A stretch of DNA of 64,000 nucleotides from assembly GCF_042648405.1 (NCBI RefSeq), contig NZ_JBHRXV010000003.1, positions 62,001-126,000 on the forward strand, in the 5' to 3' direction. This stretch comes from Sphingoaurantiacus capsulatus (GTDB taxonomy: Bacteria; Pseudomonadota; Alphaproteobacteria; Sphingomonadales; Sphingomonadaceae). The notes beneath the pieces were generated by a model. It was not told the origin of the DNA. It did not search any database and worked only from the letters and a program-made list of their open reading frames with translations. Of the stretch, positions 50,709 to 59,787 are shown piece after piece. Both the position numbers and the translations under genes were made by a program. Position 1 is the stretch's first letter, and each line of letters opens with the position of its first letter.

Positions 50709-52073
50709 ATGGCTTTTTGGGGGCGTCAGTCAGTGATCGAACGGATTGCGGTCGTCGGATCGGGGATTTCGGGCCTGTCCGCCGCGTGGCTGCTGTCGCA
50801 GCGGCATGACGTGACGCTCTATGAGGCCGAGCCGCGGCTGGGCGGGCACACCAATACGCGGATCGTGAAGACGCGGCAGGGCGAGGTCGCGGTCGACACC
50901 GGCTTCATCGTGTTCAATCCGCCGAGCTATCCCAATCTCTGCGCGCTGTTCGATCATCTCGGCGTCGAGACCGACGACACCGCTATGACCTTCGGCGTGT
51001 CGATCGACCACGGCCGCTTCGAATATTCGGGCACCGATCTCGGCACCTTGTTCGCGCAACGCCGCAACCTGCTGAGCCCGCGCCACTGGGGGATGATCCG
51101 CGACATCCTGCGCTTCTACCGCGAGGCGCCGCGCCACGGGCCGGCGGCGGAGCAGCAGAGCCTCGGCGAATTCCTGAGCGCCGGCCGCTATGGCGCCGCC
51201 TTCCGCGACGATCATCTGTTGCCAATGGCAGCGGCGATCTGGTCCGGCCCGATCGACGAGATGATGGCGCTGCCCGCCGCCGCTTTCGTGCGCTTCTGTG
51301 ACAATCATCAGTTGATGATCGCAGGCGACCGGCCGCCGTGGCGCACGGTGCGCGGGGGGAGCCAGAGCTACATCAATGCGCTGCTCGGCGAGGCGCGCTT
51401 TCATGTGCGGGGCCATTGCGCGGTGACGCGGGTGAAGCGCACCAGCGGCGGCGTGCTCGTGACCGACACGAGCGGCGAGGCGCATGTCTACGACGAGGTG
51501 GTGATGGCGACGCACGCCGACCAGGCGCTGAGGCTGCTTGCCGATCCCACGCCCCGCGAGCGCGAGCTGCTCGGCGCCTTCCGCTACAGCCGCAATCACG
51601 CGGTGCTGCACGACGACCCGGCGTTCATGCCGAAGCGGCGGTCGGTGTGGTCGGCGTGGAATTACCTCGGCGTTACCGATGACGGCGGCGCGCGGCAGCC
51701 GGTGTCGATCAGCTACTGGATGAACGCGCTGCAGCATCTGGCCTGCGACGACCTGTTCGTGACGCTCAACCCGACGACGCCGATCGCGCCGGCGCGCATC
51801 AAATACGCGACGACCTATGAGCATCCGGTGTTCGACCAAGCCGCGCTCGCCGCGCAGCGCGAGCATGCCGACATCCAGGGCATCGACCGGGTCTGGTACG
51901 CCGGCGCGCATCTGGGTGCGGGCTTCCACGAGGATGGGCTGCAGGCGGGGCTGGCCGTCGCCGAGGTGCTGGGCGGGGTGCAGCGGCCGTGGACGATCGA
52001 GAACGCCTCGGGGCGGGTGGCGCTCAATCCCCGCGAGATGCAGCCGATTGAGCCGGAGGTGTTCGCGGCGTGA
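50709..52073 (+). CDS. FAD-dependent amine-oxidase-like oxidoreductase
   Basis: Flavoprotein of 454 residues of the type paired with DUF1365. The FAD-binding start is IAVVGSGISGLSAAWLLSQ, then LYEAEPRLGGHTNTR, and the C-terminal dinucleotide segment is VWYAGAHLGAGFHEDGLQAGLAVAEVL. It may oxidise or desaturate a lipid. GTG 50733 just before the Rossmann strand is an alternative start to ATG 50709. Confidence 0.9.
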   Translation: MAFWGRQSVIERIAVVGSGISGLSAAWLLSQRHDVTLYEAEPRLGGHTNTRIVKTRQGEVAVDTGFIVFNPPSYPNLCALFDHLGVETDDTAMTFGVSIDHGRFEYSGTDLGTLFAQRRNLLSPRHWGMIRDILRFYREAPRHGPAAEQQSLGEFLSAGRYGAAFRDDHLLPMAAAIWSGPIDEMMALPAAAFVRFCDNHQLMIAGDRPPWRTVRGGSQSYINALLGEARFHVRGHCAVTRVKRTSGGVLVTDTSGEAHVYDEVVMATHADQALRLLADPTPRERELLGAFRYSRNHAVLHDDPAFMPKRRSVWSAWNYLGVTDDGGARQPVSISYWMNALQHLACDDLFVTLNPTTPIAPARIKYATTYEHPVFDQAALAAQREHADIQGIDRVWYAGAHLGAGFHEDGLQAGLAVAEVLGGVQRPWTIENASGRVALNPREMQPIEPEVFAA

Positions 52074-52086
52074 GCGCCTCCCACCT

Positions 52087-52196
52087 CTCATCCTCCCCGG
52101 AACGGGGAGGGGGACCGCCGGAGGCGGTGGAGGGGTTCTCGGTGCCGTTACCCCTCCACCCTGCTCCGCAGGGTCCCCCTCCCCGTGCCGGGGAGG
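52087..52196. repeat. Long inverted repeat, family L, copy 4
   Basis: Left: CCTCCCCGGAACGGGGAGGG, then GACCGCCGGAGGCGGTGGAGG. Right: CCTCCACCCTGCTCCGCAGG and CCCCGTGCCGGGGAGGA. It nearly repeats the copy at 44604. It lies inside the FAD/DUF1365 pair, keeps an open reading frame through itself, and its right end supplies the GGGGAGGA ribosome site of the next gene. Confidence 0.82.
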
Positions 52197-52204
52197 ACAC
52201 CTCG

Positions 52205-52963
52205 GTGCACCTCTACGATACCTGGCTGCGCCACGACCGCTTCGCGCCGACGCCGCACGGCTTTTCCTACCGGCTGCTGCTGCTCGCGATCGATCTCGCC
52301 GCGGCGGGCACGGGCAATTGGCTGTTCGGGCGCAACCGGCAGGCGCTGCTGGCCCTGCGCGACCGCGACCATCTCGACGGATCGGGCCGGCCGCTCGAGA
52401 CGCAGGTCGCCGAGATTCTCGCCGCGCATGGCATCGAACATGACGGCGGCCGCATCCTGCTGCTGTGCCAGCCGCGGCTGCTTGGCCATGTCTTCAACCC
52501 GATCAGCGTCTATTACGTCCACCGCCGCGACGGCAGCTTGCAGGCGGTGCTGTACGAGGTGAACAACACCTTCGGGGAACGGCACTCCTACCTGTTTCCG
52601 GTCGAGGCGGACGCAGGCGACACCTTGCGCCACGGCTGCGAGAAAATGTTCCACGTCTCGCCCTTCATGTCGCTCGACCTCGCCTATGATTTCCGGGTGA
52701 CGACGCCCAACGGCGCGGTGCGGCTCGATATCGACGTGCGGCAAGGCGAGACGCCGATGCTGACCGCCCGGCTGGCGGGGAAAGAACGGCCGTTCACCGC
52801 GGGCATGGTGCTGAAGCTGCTCGCCGCCGGGCGGCTGTTCCCGCTGAAAGTGCTGGGCGCGATCCATTGGGAGGCGATCCGGCTGTTCCGCAAGCGCGTC
52901 GGCTTCTGGCGCGCGCCGACACCGCCGGCGCAGGCGGTGACGATGACGCGGCGCGAAGCATGA
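52205..52963 (+). CDS. DUF1365 family protein
   Basis: Protein of about 252 residues. VHLYDTWLRHDRFAPTPHGF at the start, LLCQPRLLGHVFNPISVYY and VLYEVNNTFGERHSYLFP are DUF1365 hallmarks, and KMFHVSPFMSLDLAYDFRV follows. Function unknown, linked to unusual lipids. GTG 52205 is chosen because the family begins there and GGGGAGGA lies about 8 nt upstream; the longer frame only translates the repeat. Confidence 0.9.
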   Translation: MHLYDTWLRHDRFAPTPHGFSYRLLLLAIDLAAAGTGNWLFGRNRQALLALRDRDHLDGSGRPLETQVAEILAAHGIEHDGGRILLLCQPRLLGHVFNPISVYYVHRRDGSLQAVLYEVNNTFGERHSYLFPVEADAGDTLRHGCEKMFHVSPFMSLDLAYDFRVTTPNGAVRLDIDVRQGETPMLTARLAGKERPFTAGMVLKLLAAGRLFPLKVLGAIHWEAIRLFRKRVGFWRAPTPPAQAVTMTRREA

Positions 52964-53601
52964 TCGACCGCCGGCTGTTCATCGCCGGCCTTGCCTGTGC
53001 CGCGCTGCCGGCCCGCGCCGCCCTGCCCGTTCCGCCGGCGCGCGTCCTCGCGTTCGATGTGATGCGCAAGGGCAAGAAGATCGGCGCGCACGGCCTGCGC
53101 TTCGAGACGAGCGGCGACGAGCTGCGCGTCATCATCGACGTCGCGCTCGACGTGTCGTTCGGGCCGATCAAGCTGTTCACCTATCGCCACAATGCGGTCG
53201 AGATCTGGCGCGGCGACGAGTGGGTGAGCGTGCAGGCGACGACGACCCAGAACGGCGAGAAGATGCTGGTGACCGGCCGCCGCACCGCCACGGGCGTTGC
53301 GGTCGACGGGCCGAAGGGCAAATTCGCGGCCCCCGCGAACACCTTGGCGGCGACGCACTGGAACCGCCGCATGCTCGACGGGCCGTTCCTCAACACGCAG
53401 ACCGGCGAGGTGCAGCGCCCGAAGATCGAACGCCGCGGCGAGGTAATGATCGCGGCGCGGGGCGAACGCGTGATCCGCGCCGAGCATTTCGCGATGGCCG
53501 GCGAGGTGGTGCTCGACACCTACTATGACGCCGCGCCGAGCTGGGCCGGCCTGCGCTTCAAGGGCGGCGACGGATCGACGATCACCTACGAGCGGGTGTG
53601 A
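52960..53601 (+). CDS. DUF6134-like exported protein
   Basis: Protein of 213 residues with an N-terminal signal peptide (RRLFIAGLACAALPARAAL). The mature part is beta-rich: VLAFDVMRKGKKIGAHGLRF, AVEIWRGDEWVSVQATTTQNG, MLDGPFLNTQTGEV. This pattern fits a periplasmic family now called DUF6134, from memory. It overlaps DUF1365 by 4 nt and probably serves the same lipid pathway. Confidence 0.82.
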   Translation: MIDRRLFIAGLACAALPARAALPVPPARVLAFDVMRKGKKIGAHGLRFETSGDELRVIIDVALDVSFGPIKLFTYRHNAVEIWRGDEWVSVQATTTQNGEKMLVTGRRTATGVAVDGPKGKFAAPANTLAATHWNRRMLDGPFLNTQTGEVQRPKIERRGEVMIAARGERVIRAEHFAMAGEVVLDTYYDAAPSWAGLRFKGGDGSTITYERV

Positions 53602-53677
53602 TGAATCCCTCTCCCGCAAGCGGGCGAGGGGAAGTTCGGCCTTGGCTTTGCCGCCCGATCGCGCGATGGAGCGCGCC

Positions 53678-54352
53678 ATGTCCGTCGCTTATCCGCCCGC
53701 CGATCCCGACGCCGTCGATCATGATCACTTCCGCCGCACCGCGCCCGTCGCGCTCGATATCGACGCGGTGCTCTGCGATCTCGTCGGCGGCTGCCGCCTC
53801 GCCTGCGCCGAGTTTCTCGGCGTCGCGCCCGAAGTGCTGTTCCTCGGCGAGAATTACTATGTCCCCTGGGAGCATCCCGACCCGGCGCTGACCGCGCGGC
53901 TCGCGCCGGTGATGGTCGAGATGTGGACCAAGGAGCAGACGATCCTCAGCGCCAAGCCGGTCGAAGGCGGCCTGGCGCTCGCGACGACGATCGCTAACGC
54001 CGGGCGCCTGAAGAGCTACATTACCCGCCGTCCGCCCGAGGTCGATTTCCTCACCGAGCGCTGGCTGCGTACCCATGGCTTCCCGCTCGACGGCGTCGAG
54101 CTGCACCATGTCGGCGGCACCAACGCCTGCAAATCGGTGACCGCCCGCGCGGTCGGCGCCACCCTGCTGATCGACGACAGCGTCAACGAGACGACCTCGG
54201 CGCTTGGCAACGGCATGCATGTCGTGATGGTTGCAATGAACTATAATCGCGCCGCGGCGGTTGAGCTGGCAGCGAAGTACGGCGACCGCTTCTTCGACGC
54301 CGCCGACACGACCGCGGCGCTGGCCGCCGTGATGCCGGAGGATGCGCGATGA
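53678..54352 (+). CDS. HAD-like hydrolase-type protein
   Basis: Cytoplasmic protein of about 224 residues. The opening LDIDAVLCDLVGGC carries the Asp-x-Asp nucleophile pattern of HAD phosphatases, similar to 5'-nucleotidase-like members, and a late LLIDDSVNET could supply the second acidic site. Substrate unknown. ATG 53678 follows GGAG; ATG 53666 is possible. The PHA-system gene overlaps its end by 4 nt. Confidence 0.78.
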   Translation: MSVAYPPADPDAVDHDHFRRTAPVALDIDAVLCDLVGGCRLACAEFLGVAPEVLFLGENYYVPWEHPDPALTARLAPVMVEMWTKEQTILSAKPVEGGLALATTIANAGRLKSYITRRPPEVDFLTERWLRTHGFPLDGVELHHVGGTNACKSVTARAVGATLLIDDSVNETTSALGNGMHVVMVAMNYNRAAAVELAAKYGDRFFDAADTTAALAAVMPEDAR

Positions 54353-54657
54353 GCGAGCCGATGACCGTCAATATCCCGCATCAGTTGGGCGCCGATGAGG
54401 CGCGGCAGCGCATCGCCAACGGCTTCGCGCGGACGGTCGGCAGCGTCCCCGGCGGCGCGCTGATCAAGCTGAACGAGCGCTGGGACGGCAACCGCATGAT
54501 CTTCGAAGCGCGCGGGCTCGGCCAGACGGCGAGCGGCTTCATCGACGTTGCCGACACTGTCGTTACCTTGACCGTCACCCTGCCGCCGCTGCTCGCCGGC
54601 CTCGTCGACAAGCTGCGCGGGCGGGTGCGCGACGCCGGGCAGTTGCTGCTGCGTTGA
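54349..54657 (+). CDS. Polyhydroxyalkanoic acid system family protein
   Basis: Small protein of 102 residues. MTVNIPHQLGADEARQRI and FEARGLGQTASGFIDVADT followed by VTLPPLLAGL match the PHA-granule-region family. Its cellular role is unclear; it may bind granules or lipid. It overlaps the HAD-like gene, and the next hydrolase starts at its stop. Confidence 0.85.
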   Translation: MSEPMTVNIPHQLGADEARQRIANGFARTVGSVPGGALIKLNERWDGNRMIFEARGLGQTASGFIDVADTVVTLTVTLPPLLAGLVDKLRGRVRDAGQLLLR

Positions 54658-54665
54658 CGAGACGT

Positions 54666-55526
54666 ATGGCGCGGCGCGGCTTCATCGCGGCGCTCGCCGC
54701 CGGACTGGCCTCGGCCTGCTCGCCGCTCGGCACCCTCAACGGCCTCAACAATCTGTCGCCCGGCGATCGCGGCGTGCGCAAGGCGGCGGGCGACGTGCCG
54801 TTCGGCGACGATCCGCGCCAGCGGCTCGACATCTACGCGCCCGTAAAGAGCGATACGCCGTTGCCGGTCATCGTCTTCTTCTACGGCGGCAGCTGGGCGA
54901 GCGGGTCGCGGGGCGGCTATGGCTTTGCCGCCAAGGCGTTCGCAGCGCGCGGTTTCACCGTCGTGGTGCCCGACTATCGGCTGGTGCCGCAGGTGCATTT
55001 TCCCGGATTCGTCGAGGATGGCGCGGCCGCGGTGGCGTGGACGATGGCGAACATCGGCCGCTATGGCGGCGACCCCGCGAAGGTGTCGCTCGTTGGTCAT
55101 TCGGCGGGCGCCTATATCGCGATGATGCTGGCGCTCGACCCGCAATGGCTGCACGCGGCGGGGAGCGATCCGGCGAGGCTGCGCGCGGTGGCCGGGCTGG
55201 CTGGCCCCTATGATTTCGTGCCCTTCGACGTGGCGGCGACACGCAATGCGTTCGGCAAGGCGGCAGACCCGGCGACGACGCAGCCGATCAGCTTCGCGCG
55301 CGGCGACGCACCGCCGCTGTTCCTCGCGACCGGGACGGAGGACACCATGGTCCTGCCGCGCAACAGCCGGAAGCTGGCGAAGGCGGTCGAGGCGGCGGGC
55401 GGCAAGGCGATTCTGCGCGAGTATCCCGAGCTTGGGCATGTCGGCATCGTCGTGACGCTGTCGAAGCCGTTCCGTGGAAGGGCGCCGGTGCTGCGGGATG
55501 TGGTGGAGTTCCTGAAAGCACATTAG
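54666..55526 (+). CDS. Alpha/beta hydrolase, lipoprotein
   Basis: Esterase-like protein of about 286 residues. The N-terminus RRGFIAALAAGLASACSPLG is a lipoprotein signal. The oxyanion region VFFYGGSWASGSR, nucleophile elbow LVGHSAGAYIAMM and late ELGHVGIV with the catalytic His fit the HSL/BD-FAE carboxylesterase group. ATG 54666 is assumed; TTG 54654 overlaps the previous stop. Confidence 0.87.
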   Translation: MARRGFIAALAAGLASACSPLGTLNGLNNLSPGDRGVRKAAGDVPFGDDPRQRLDIYAPVKSDTPLPVIVFFYGGSWASGSRGGYGFAAKAFAARGFTVVVPDYRLVPQVHFPGFVEDGAAAVAWTMANIGRYGGDPAKVSLVGHSAGAYIAMMLALDPQWLHAAGSDPARLRAVAGLAGPYDFVPFDVAATRNAFGKAADPATTQPISFARGDAPPLFLATGTEDTMVLPRNSRKLAKAVEAAGGKAILREYPELGHVGIVVTLSKPFRGRAPVLRDVVEFLKAH

Positions 55527-55529
55527 CCC

Positions 55530-55655
55530 CTCGCCCGCCTGCGGGAGAGGGAGGGACCCGCCGCGAAGCGGTGGGAGGGTGAGGGTGGCCGGCGGCCGAA
55601 GGGCTCGCTCACGCTCGCACACCCTCACCTAACCTCTCCCGCAAGCGGGAGAGGG
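55530..55655. repeat. Long inverted repeat, family L, copy 5
   Basis: Left: CCTCGCCCGCCTGCGGGAGA with GGTGGGAGGGTGAGGGTGG. Right: ACCCTCACCTAACCTCTCCC and GCAAGCGGGAGAGGG. It lies between convergent genes. A partial copy of the CCTCTCCCGCAAGCGGG core also lies at about 53607-53630. Confidence 0.78.
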
Positions 55656-55667
55656 ATTGCGTTGGGG

Positions 55668-56651
55668 CTAATCGCCCATCAGCGCTAGGAGCGCGAAGGT
55701 GGCGAGCCAGTGTTCGCCCATATAGTCGCCCGCGACATGCGGGAGGCTGGCGGCGATGTGGCGGTCGGCGGCGTCGAGCGCGGCGGCGCGAACGCCGGAA
55801 TCGCTGACCGATCCGGCAACGGTTTTCCAGCACCAGGCGCGGCTGAGGTTGAGACCGTCGAGGTGGACGATTTTGCCGTCGCTGCGGTCGCTGACCACCG
55901 CAGGCGTGAACAGCGACGCCGGCTGCTGCTGCGCGGCGCGCGGCAGGAAGTTCGCGAACCAGTCTTCGAACTCGTCGCCGAGGACGCGTTGCATCAGCCG
56001 CACCTCGCAGAGCGCCGAGGACAGGAACTCGTCACCGCCGGGTTCCCATGCCTGACAGTCGCGGTCGCCGGTAAACCATGCGCGGGCGCGCTCGCCGATC
56101 AGCGCCCGCAGCGCCGGATCATGCGTCGCCGCCCAGTCGTCGGCGAGCGTCAACGCGAAGCTGGTGTTGAAATGGGTGCCGACGCGGATCGCATAGGTGA
56201 GCTTTGGCAGGAAGGCGTGGAAGCGCGCGGCGAAGGCGCGGGCCAGCGGCTCGAGCGCGGCCACCCAGGGCGCGTCATGCTGCGCGGCCTCGGCGTGCAG
56301 CTTGAGCAGCCAGCCCCAGCCGTAAGGACGCTCGAACCCGGCTGCGGTCGGCCGCGCCAGATAGGCGACTTCGCCCGCGACCTTTTCCGGCACCATCATC
56401 TCGTCGGCGAGCGCGCGGATCGCGCCGGCTTCCGGCAGGTCGGGATATTCGCGCAGCAGGCGCAGCAGCAGCCAAAAGCCGTGGACGCAGCTGTGCCAGT
56501 CGAAGCTGCCGTGGAAAATCGGATGCAGCTCGCTCGGCCGCTTCGCATCCTCCGGCCCGGCCAGCACATGATCGGGCTTGTAGGGATACTCGCGGCGGAC
56601 GTGGCCGAGCGCGAGGGCGGCGAACTTCGAGGCGAGTTCGGGCGTGAGCAT
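55668..56651 (-). CDS. DUF2891 family protein
   Basis: Protein of 327 residues with an alpha/alpha toroid-like pattern. HPIFHGSFDWHSCVHGFWLL and GTHFNTSFALTLADDWA are conserved DUF2891 motifs with several histidines. A hydrolase or lyase role is suspected but unproven. It is translationally linked to the DUF979/DUF969 membrane pair, suggesting that it processes what they import. Confidence 0.9.
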   Translation of the reverse strand: MLTPELASKFAALALGHVRREYPYKPDHVLAGPEDAKRPSELHPIFHGSFDWHSCVHGFWLLLRLLREYPDLPEAGAIRALADEMMVPEKVAGEVAYLARPTAAGFERPYGWGWLLKLHAEAAQHDAPWVAALEPLARAFAARFHAFLPKLTYAIRVGTHFNTSFALTLADDWAATHDPALRALIGERARAWFTGDRDCQAWEPGGDEFLSSALCEVRLMQRVLGDEFEDWFANFLPRAAQQQPASLFTPAVVSDRSDGKIVHLDGLNLSRAWCWKTVAGSVSDSGVRAAALDAADRHIAASLPHVAGDYMGEHWLATFALLALMGD

Positions 56652-57601
56652 CAGAACGCCAGCCAGTACATGAGGAGGGTGTTGGCGAGGAGCAGCGGCA
56701 GCGCGGTGCCGATCTGCGCGCGGATGACGCCGTAGCGGTCCTTCAGGTCAAGGAGGGCGGCCGGCACGATGTTGAAGTTGGCGGCCATCGGGGTCATCAG
56801 CGTGCCGCAGAAACCCGCAAGCATGCCGATCGCCGAGACGATTGCCGGATCGCCACCGAACTGGCGGACGACGAGCGGCAGGCCGACTGCGGCGGTCATC
56901 ACCGGGAAGGCCGCGAAGGCGTTGCCCATCACCATGGTGAACAGCGCCATGCCGACGGTGTAGGCAGCCACCGCCGCCAGCCGGTTGCCATCGGGAATGA
57001 CGCCGCCGACGAGATCGCCGACCACCACGCCGACGCCCGCCAGCGCGAACACGGCGCCAAGGGCGGCCAGCATCTGCGGCAGCACCGCCGCCCATCCCAC
57101 CGAGTCGATCAGGCGGCGGCCTTCCTGCAGCGGCGCCAGCAGCGGCGGGCGCAGCCAGCTCATCGCCGCAGCCAGCGCCAACAGCACGCCGAAGCCGAGC
57201 GAGATCAGGGTGATCTGCTTGGGGTCCATCAACGGCTGGCCGCCGACGGTCAGGTCGGCGAGCAGCAGGGTACCGGCGAGCGCGGTGAACGGGATGATCA
57301 GCGCCGGCAGGAACAGCTTGTTGCCGCGCCGCATCGCCTCCTCGCGCCGCGCCTCGACGCTGGTCGTGGTGGGCGAGCCCTTGCCCAGCGCGCCGAAGCC
57401 GGCAAGCGCGACGAGGCCCATAACGAGGATGCCGTTGCCGAGGTCGCCGAGCAGGTCGCCGGCCAGGAAGCTCACTGCCAGCAACCCCCAGAAGGCCGCG
57501 TTGCCGAGGCGCTTCGGATTGGTGCGATCGACCGCCGACAGGCCGGCAAAGGCCGCGAAGACGAGGCCGGCGAGCGTATAGACGAAGGCGAGCGTGATCA
57601 T
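56651..57601 (-). CDS. DUF979 permease subunit
   Basis: Membrane protein of 316 residues with about nine helices. The glycine-rich core GMLAGFCGTLMTPMAANFNIVPAALLDLKD is the DUF979 hallmark and looks like a transporter motif. It always accompanies DUF969. In Bacillus the set lies near a pyrrolidone-carboxylate peptidase gene, so 5-oxoproline uptake has been proposed (from memory). It overlaps both neighbours. Confidence 0.9.
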   Translation of the reverse strand: MITLAFVYTLAGLVFAAFAGLSAVDRTNPKRLGNAAFWGLLAVSFLAGDLLGDLGNGILVMGLVALAGFGALGKGSPTTTSVEARREEAMRRGNKLFLPALIIPFTALAGTLLLADLTVGGQPLMDPKQITLISLGFGVLLALAAAMSWLRPPLLAPLQEGRRLIDSVGWAAVLPQMLAALGAVFALAGVGVVVGDLVGGVIPDGNRLAAVAAYTVGMALFTMVMGNAFAAFPVMTAAVGLPLVVRQFGGDPAIVSAIGMLAGFCGTLMTPMAANFNIVPAALLDLKDRYGVIRAQIGTALPLLLANTLLMYWLAF

Positions 57602-58278
57602 CGCACCGCCCTCGCCTTCGTCGTCTGGGTGAGCTTACGGTCGAGCAGCAGCAAGCGTCCGCCGTGGATGAGGAAGGCGACGATCGCGGTCGGGATCGCC
57701 CATACCGACAGCGACAGCGGCGTGACGATGATGCCGTTCGATTCAAGGAAGCCCTTGATCAGCAGGATCGAGGACATGGCGATGAAGATATCCTCGCCGA
57801 AGAACACCCCGACATTGTCGGTGGCGGCGGCATAGGCCTTCACTTCGTCGCGGGTCTCGTCGGAGATCTCGCCGTGCTTGTTCTCGGCGGCGGCCTCGGT
57901 CATCGGCGCGACCAGCGGGCGGACGGTCTGCGCATGGCCGGCGATCGAATAGAGACCGATCGCGGCGGTGACCTGGCGGAACAGCAGATAGGCGACGAGC
58001 AGCCGGCCGACGGTCGCCGCCTTCACCTGCCCGATCAGCAGCCGCGCGCGCTCCTGCAGGCCGTGCCGTTCGAGGAGGCCGATAACCGGCAGCACGATCC
58101 AGATGATCGAGACGTAGCGGTTGTCGTTGAACGCCTTGCCGAACGCCGCGACGATGGTCAGCAGATCGAGCCCGCCGGCAAAGCCGGTGACGAGCGCGGC
58201 GACGGTGACGACGAGCAGCGGATTGAGGCGCAGCAGGAAGCCGAGCACGACGACGGCGATGCCGGAAAGAACGAGCAA
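57598..58278 (-). CDS. DUF969 permease subunit
   Basis: Membrane protein of 226 residues with about six helices. FNDNRYVSIIWIVLPVIGLLERHGLQERA and GLYSIAGHAQTVRPLVAPM identify DUF969. TTG 58278, with a GGGGGG run 7 nt upstream, gives the normal family length; the open frame continues into non-coding sequence. It overlaps DUF979 by 4 nt, and the two probably form one transporter. Confidence 0.88.
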   Translation of the reverse strand: MLVLSGIAVVVLGFLLRLNPLLVVTVAALVTGFAGGLDLLTIVAAFGKAFNDNRYVSIIWIVLPVIGLLERHGLQERARLLIGQVKAATVGRLLVAYLLFRQVTAAIGLYSIAGHAQTVRPLVAPMTEAAAENKHGEISDETRDEVKAYAAATDNVGVFFGEDIFIAMSSILLIKGFLESNGIIVTPLSLSVWAIPTAIVAFLIHGGRLLLLDRKLTQTTKARAVR

Positions 58279-58364
58279 GCGAATACCCCCCGAAGAATCG
58301 GAAGGCGCATCTTCGGCACGGCCGCCGAAATGTCCACCGATGAAGCCGTTGCAAACTGCGGCTG

Positions 58365-59786
58365 TCAGGTCCGCGGTTTCGCCATGGCGCCGATCCAGCG
58401 GTCGACATCTGCATCTACAGCGTCGAGCGGGCGCGGGCCGGCGTCGAGCACCATTTTGTGGAAGCGGCGGATATCGAAGGCCTTGCCGAGCACGCGTTCC
58501 GCCCGCGCGCGCGCTTTGCGGAGGCGATCGGCGCCGAGCATGTAGGACAATGACTGGCCCGGGAGCGCGAGGTAGCGGTCCACCTCCACCGCGATTTCGG
58601 TATCGGACAGCAGTGTGTTGGCGCGCATGAAATCGATCGCCTGCGCGCGTGTCCAGCCGCGGACATGCAGCCCGGGCTCCACGATCAGGCGGCTCGCCGC
58701 CCACATATGCTTGGCGTGAAGCCCGAGCCGGTCGCGCGGGGTGGCGTAGAGGCCCGCCTCGTCGGCGAGATATTCGGCGTAGATCGCCCAGCCTTCGATG
58801 AAGCCCGAGTTAAAACTGCCGGCGCTGCGCTGCGCGGCGAAGGCGAGATGGTGGCCGGGGAAGGTCTCGTGAAAGGCGATGACCTCGGCCATCAGCCGCC
58901 GCTCCTCGGGGCGGGACAGGTTGACGACATAAGCGGCGGGCGCGCTGTCGGTCGCGGGGCGGTAGACGCCGGCGACGGCGTCAGCCTCAAGCGCGGGCGC
59001 GAAGGGCTCGACGACGATCGGCGGCAGCGGCTTGTCGAGGTGGAAGAAGCGCGGCGTGGCGGCACGGCCACGCGAGAGAGCGCCTTCGGTGACCTTCAGC
59101 AATTCCTCGCGCGTGGCGCCGGGGGTGCCGCGGCGAAGCTCGGCGAGCAGCGTGGGGAGGTCGGCTTCGCTGACGCCCGCCGCCTTCGCCAGATCGGCGC
59201 GGGCCTCGGCGAGCAGGCGGTGGCCGCTGGCCTCGATCTCCTCGGGCGGGAGGGTGAGCGTCGTCCATTGCGTCACCGCCTCGCCGAAGCAGGTGCGCGC
59301 CTCCGGGCGGCCAGCGAAGCTGCTCGCGCGCGGGGCCTTGGGGCGATAGTCGCGCTCGAGGAAATCGATGTAGGCCGCAAGTGCCGGGCGCAGGTCTCGG
59401 TCGAGCAGCGCGCGCCAGGCCGGGTCCGTGGCGAGCGGCGAGGCCGCCAGTTGATCGTCGAGCGCGCGTACCTGTGACAGCACCCGATCGATCACCGGCG
59501 CCGGGGCGATACGCCCCTCGGCGAGGCCTTGCCGCAGTCCCGCGATGTCGGCGCGCACTTCGGTCGCGAGCGCGCGCCATTCGGCCAGCGCCGCGGCCTG
59601 TTGCGTGGCGGGCGCGGCGGCGAGCGTACGCAGCGCCTGCGCGCGCTGGAGCTGCCAGCCGAAGATCGGATTGATCTGCGCAAGCCCGGTGTCGCAGGCC
59701 GGGGTTGGTGCGGGCGCCGACTGGGTCAGCGCGACCGCCGGCAGCAGCGCCACGCCGAGCGCGAGGGCGATCAGGCGCGGGCGCAT
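58365..59786 (-). CDS. DUF885 family metallopeptidase-like protein
   Basis: Exported protein of 473 residues with a signal peptide (RLIALALGVALLPAVALTQSA). The zinc-site motif HETFPGHH lies at about 306-313, as in DUF885 proteins, with a downstream GWAIYAEYLADEAGLY carrying the third ligand. It probably cleaves peptides in the periplasm. It starts 1 nt after the stop of the PDZ-hydrolase gene. Confidence 0.92.
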   Translation of the reverse strand: MRPRLIALALGVALLPAVALTQSAPAPTPACDTGLAQINPIFGWQLQRAQALRTLAAAPATQQAAALAEWRALATEVRADIAGLRQGLAEGRIAPAPVIDRVLSQVRALDDQLAASPLATDPAWRALLDRDLRPALAAYIDFLERDYRPKAPRASSFAGRPEARTCFGEAVTQWTTLTLPPEEIEASGHRLLAEARADLAKAAGVSEADLPTLLAELRRGTPGATREELLKVTEGALSRGRAATPRFFHLDKPLPPIVVEPFAPALEADAVAGVYRPATDSAPAAYVVNLSRPEERRLMAEVIAFHETFPGHHLAFAAQRSAGSFNSGFIEGWAIYAEYLADEAGLYATPRDRLGLHAKHMWAASRLIVEPGLHVRGWTRAQAIDFMRANTLLSDTEIAVEVDRYLALPGQSLSYMLGADRLRKARARAERVLGKAFDIRRFHKMVLDAGPRPLDAVDADVDRWIGAMAKPRT

Positions 59787-59787
59787 G

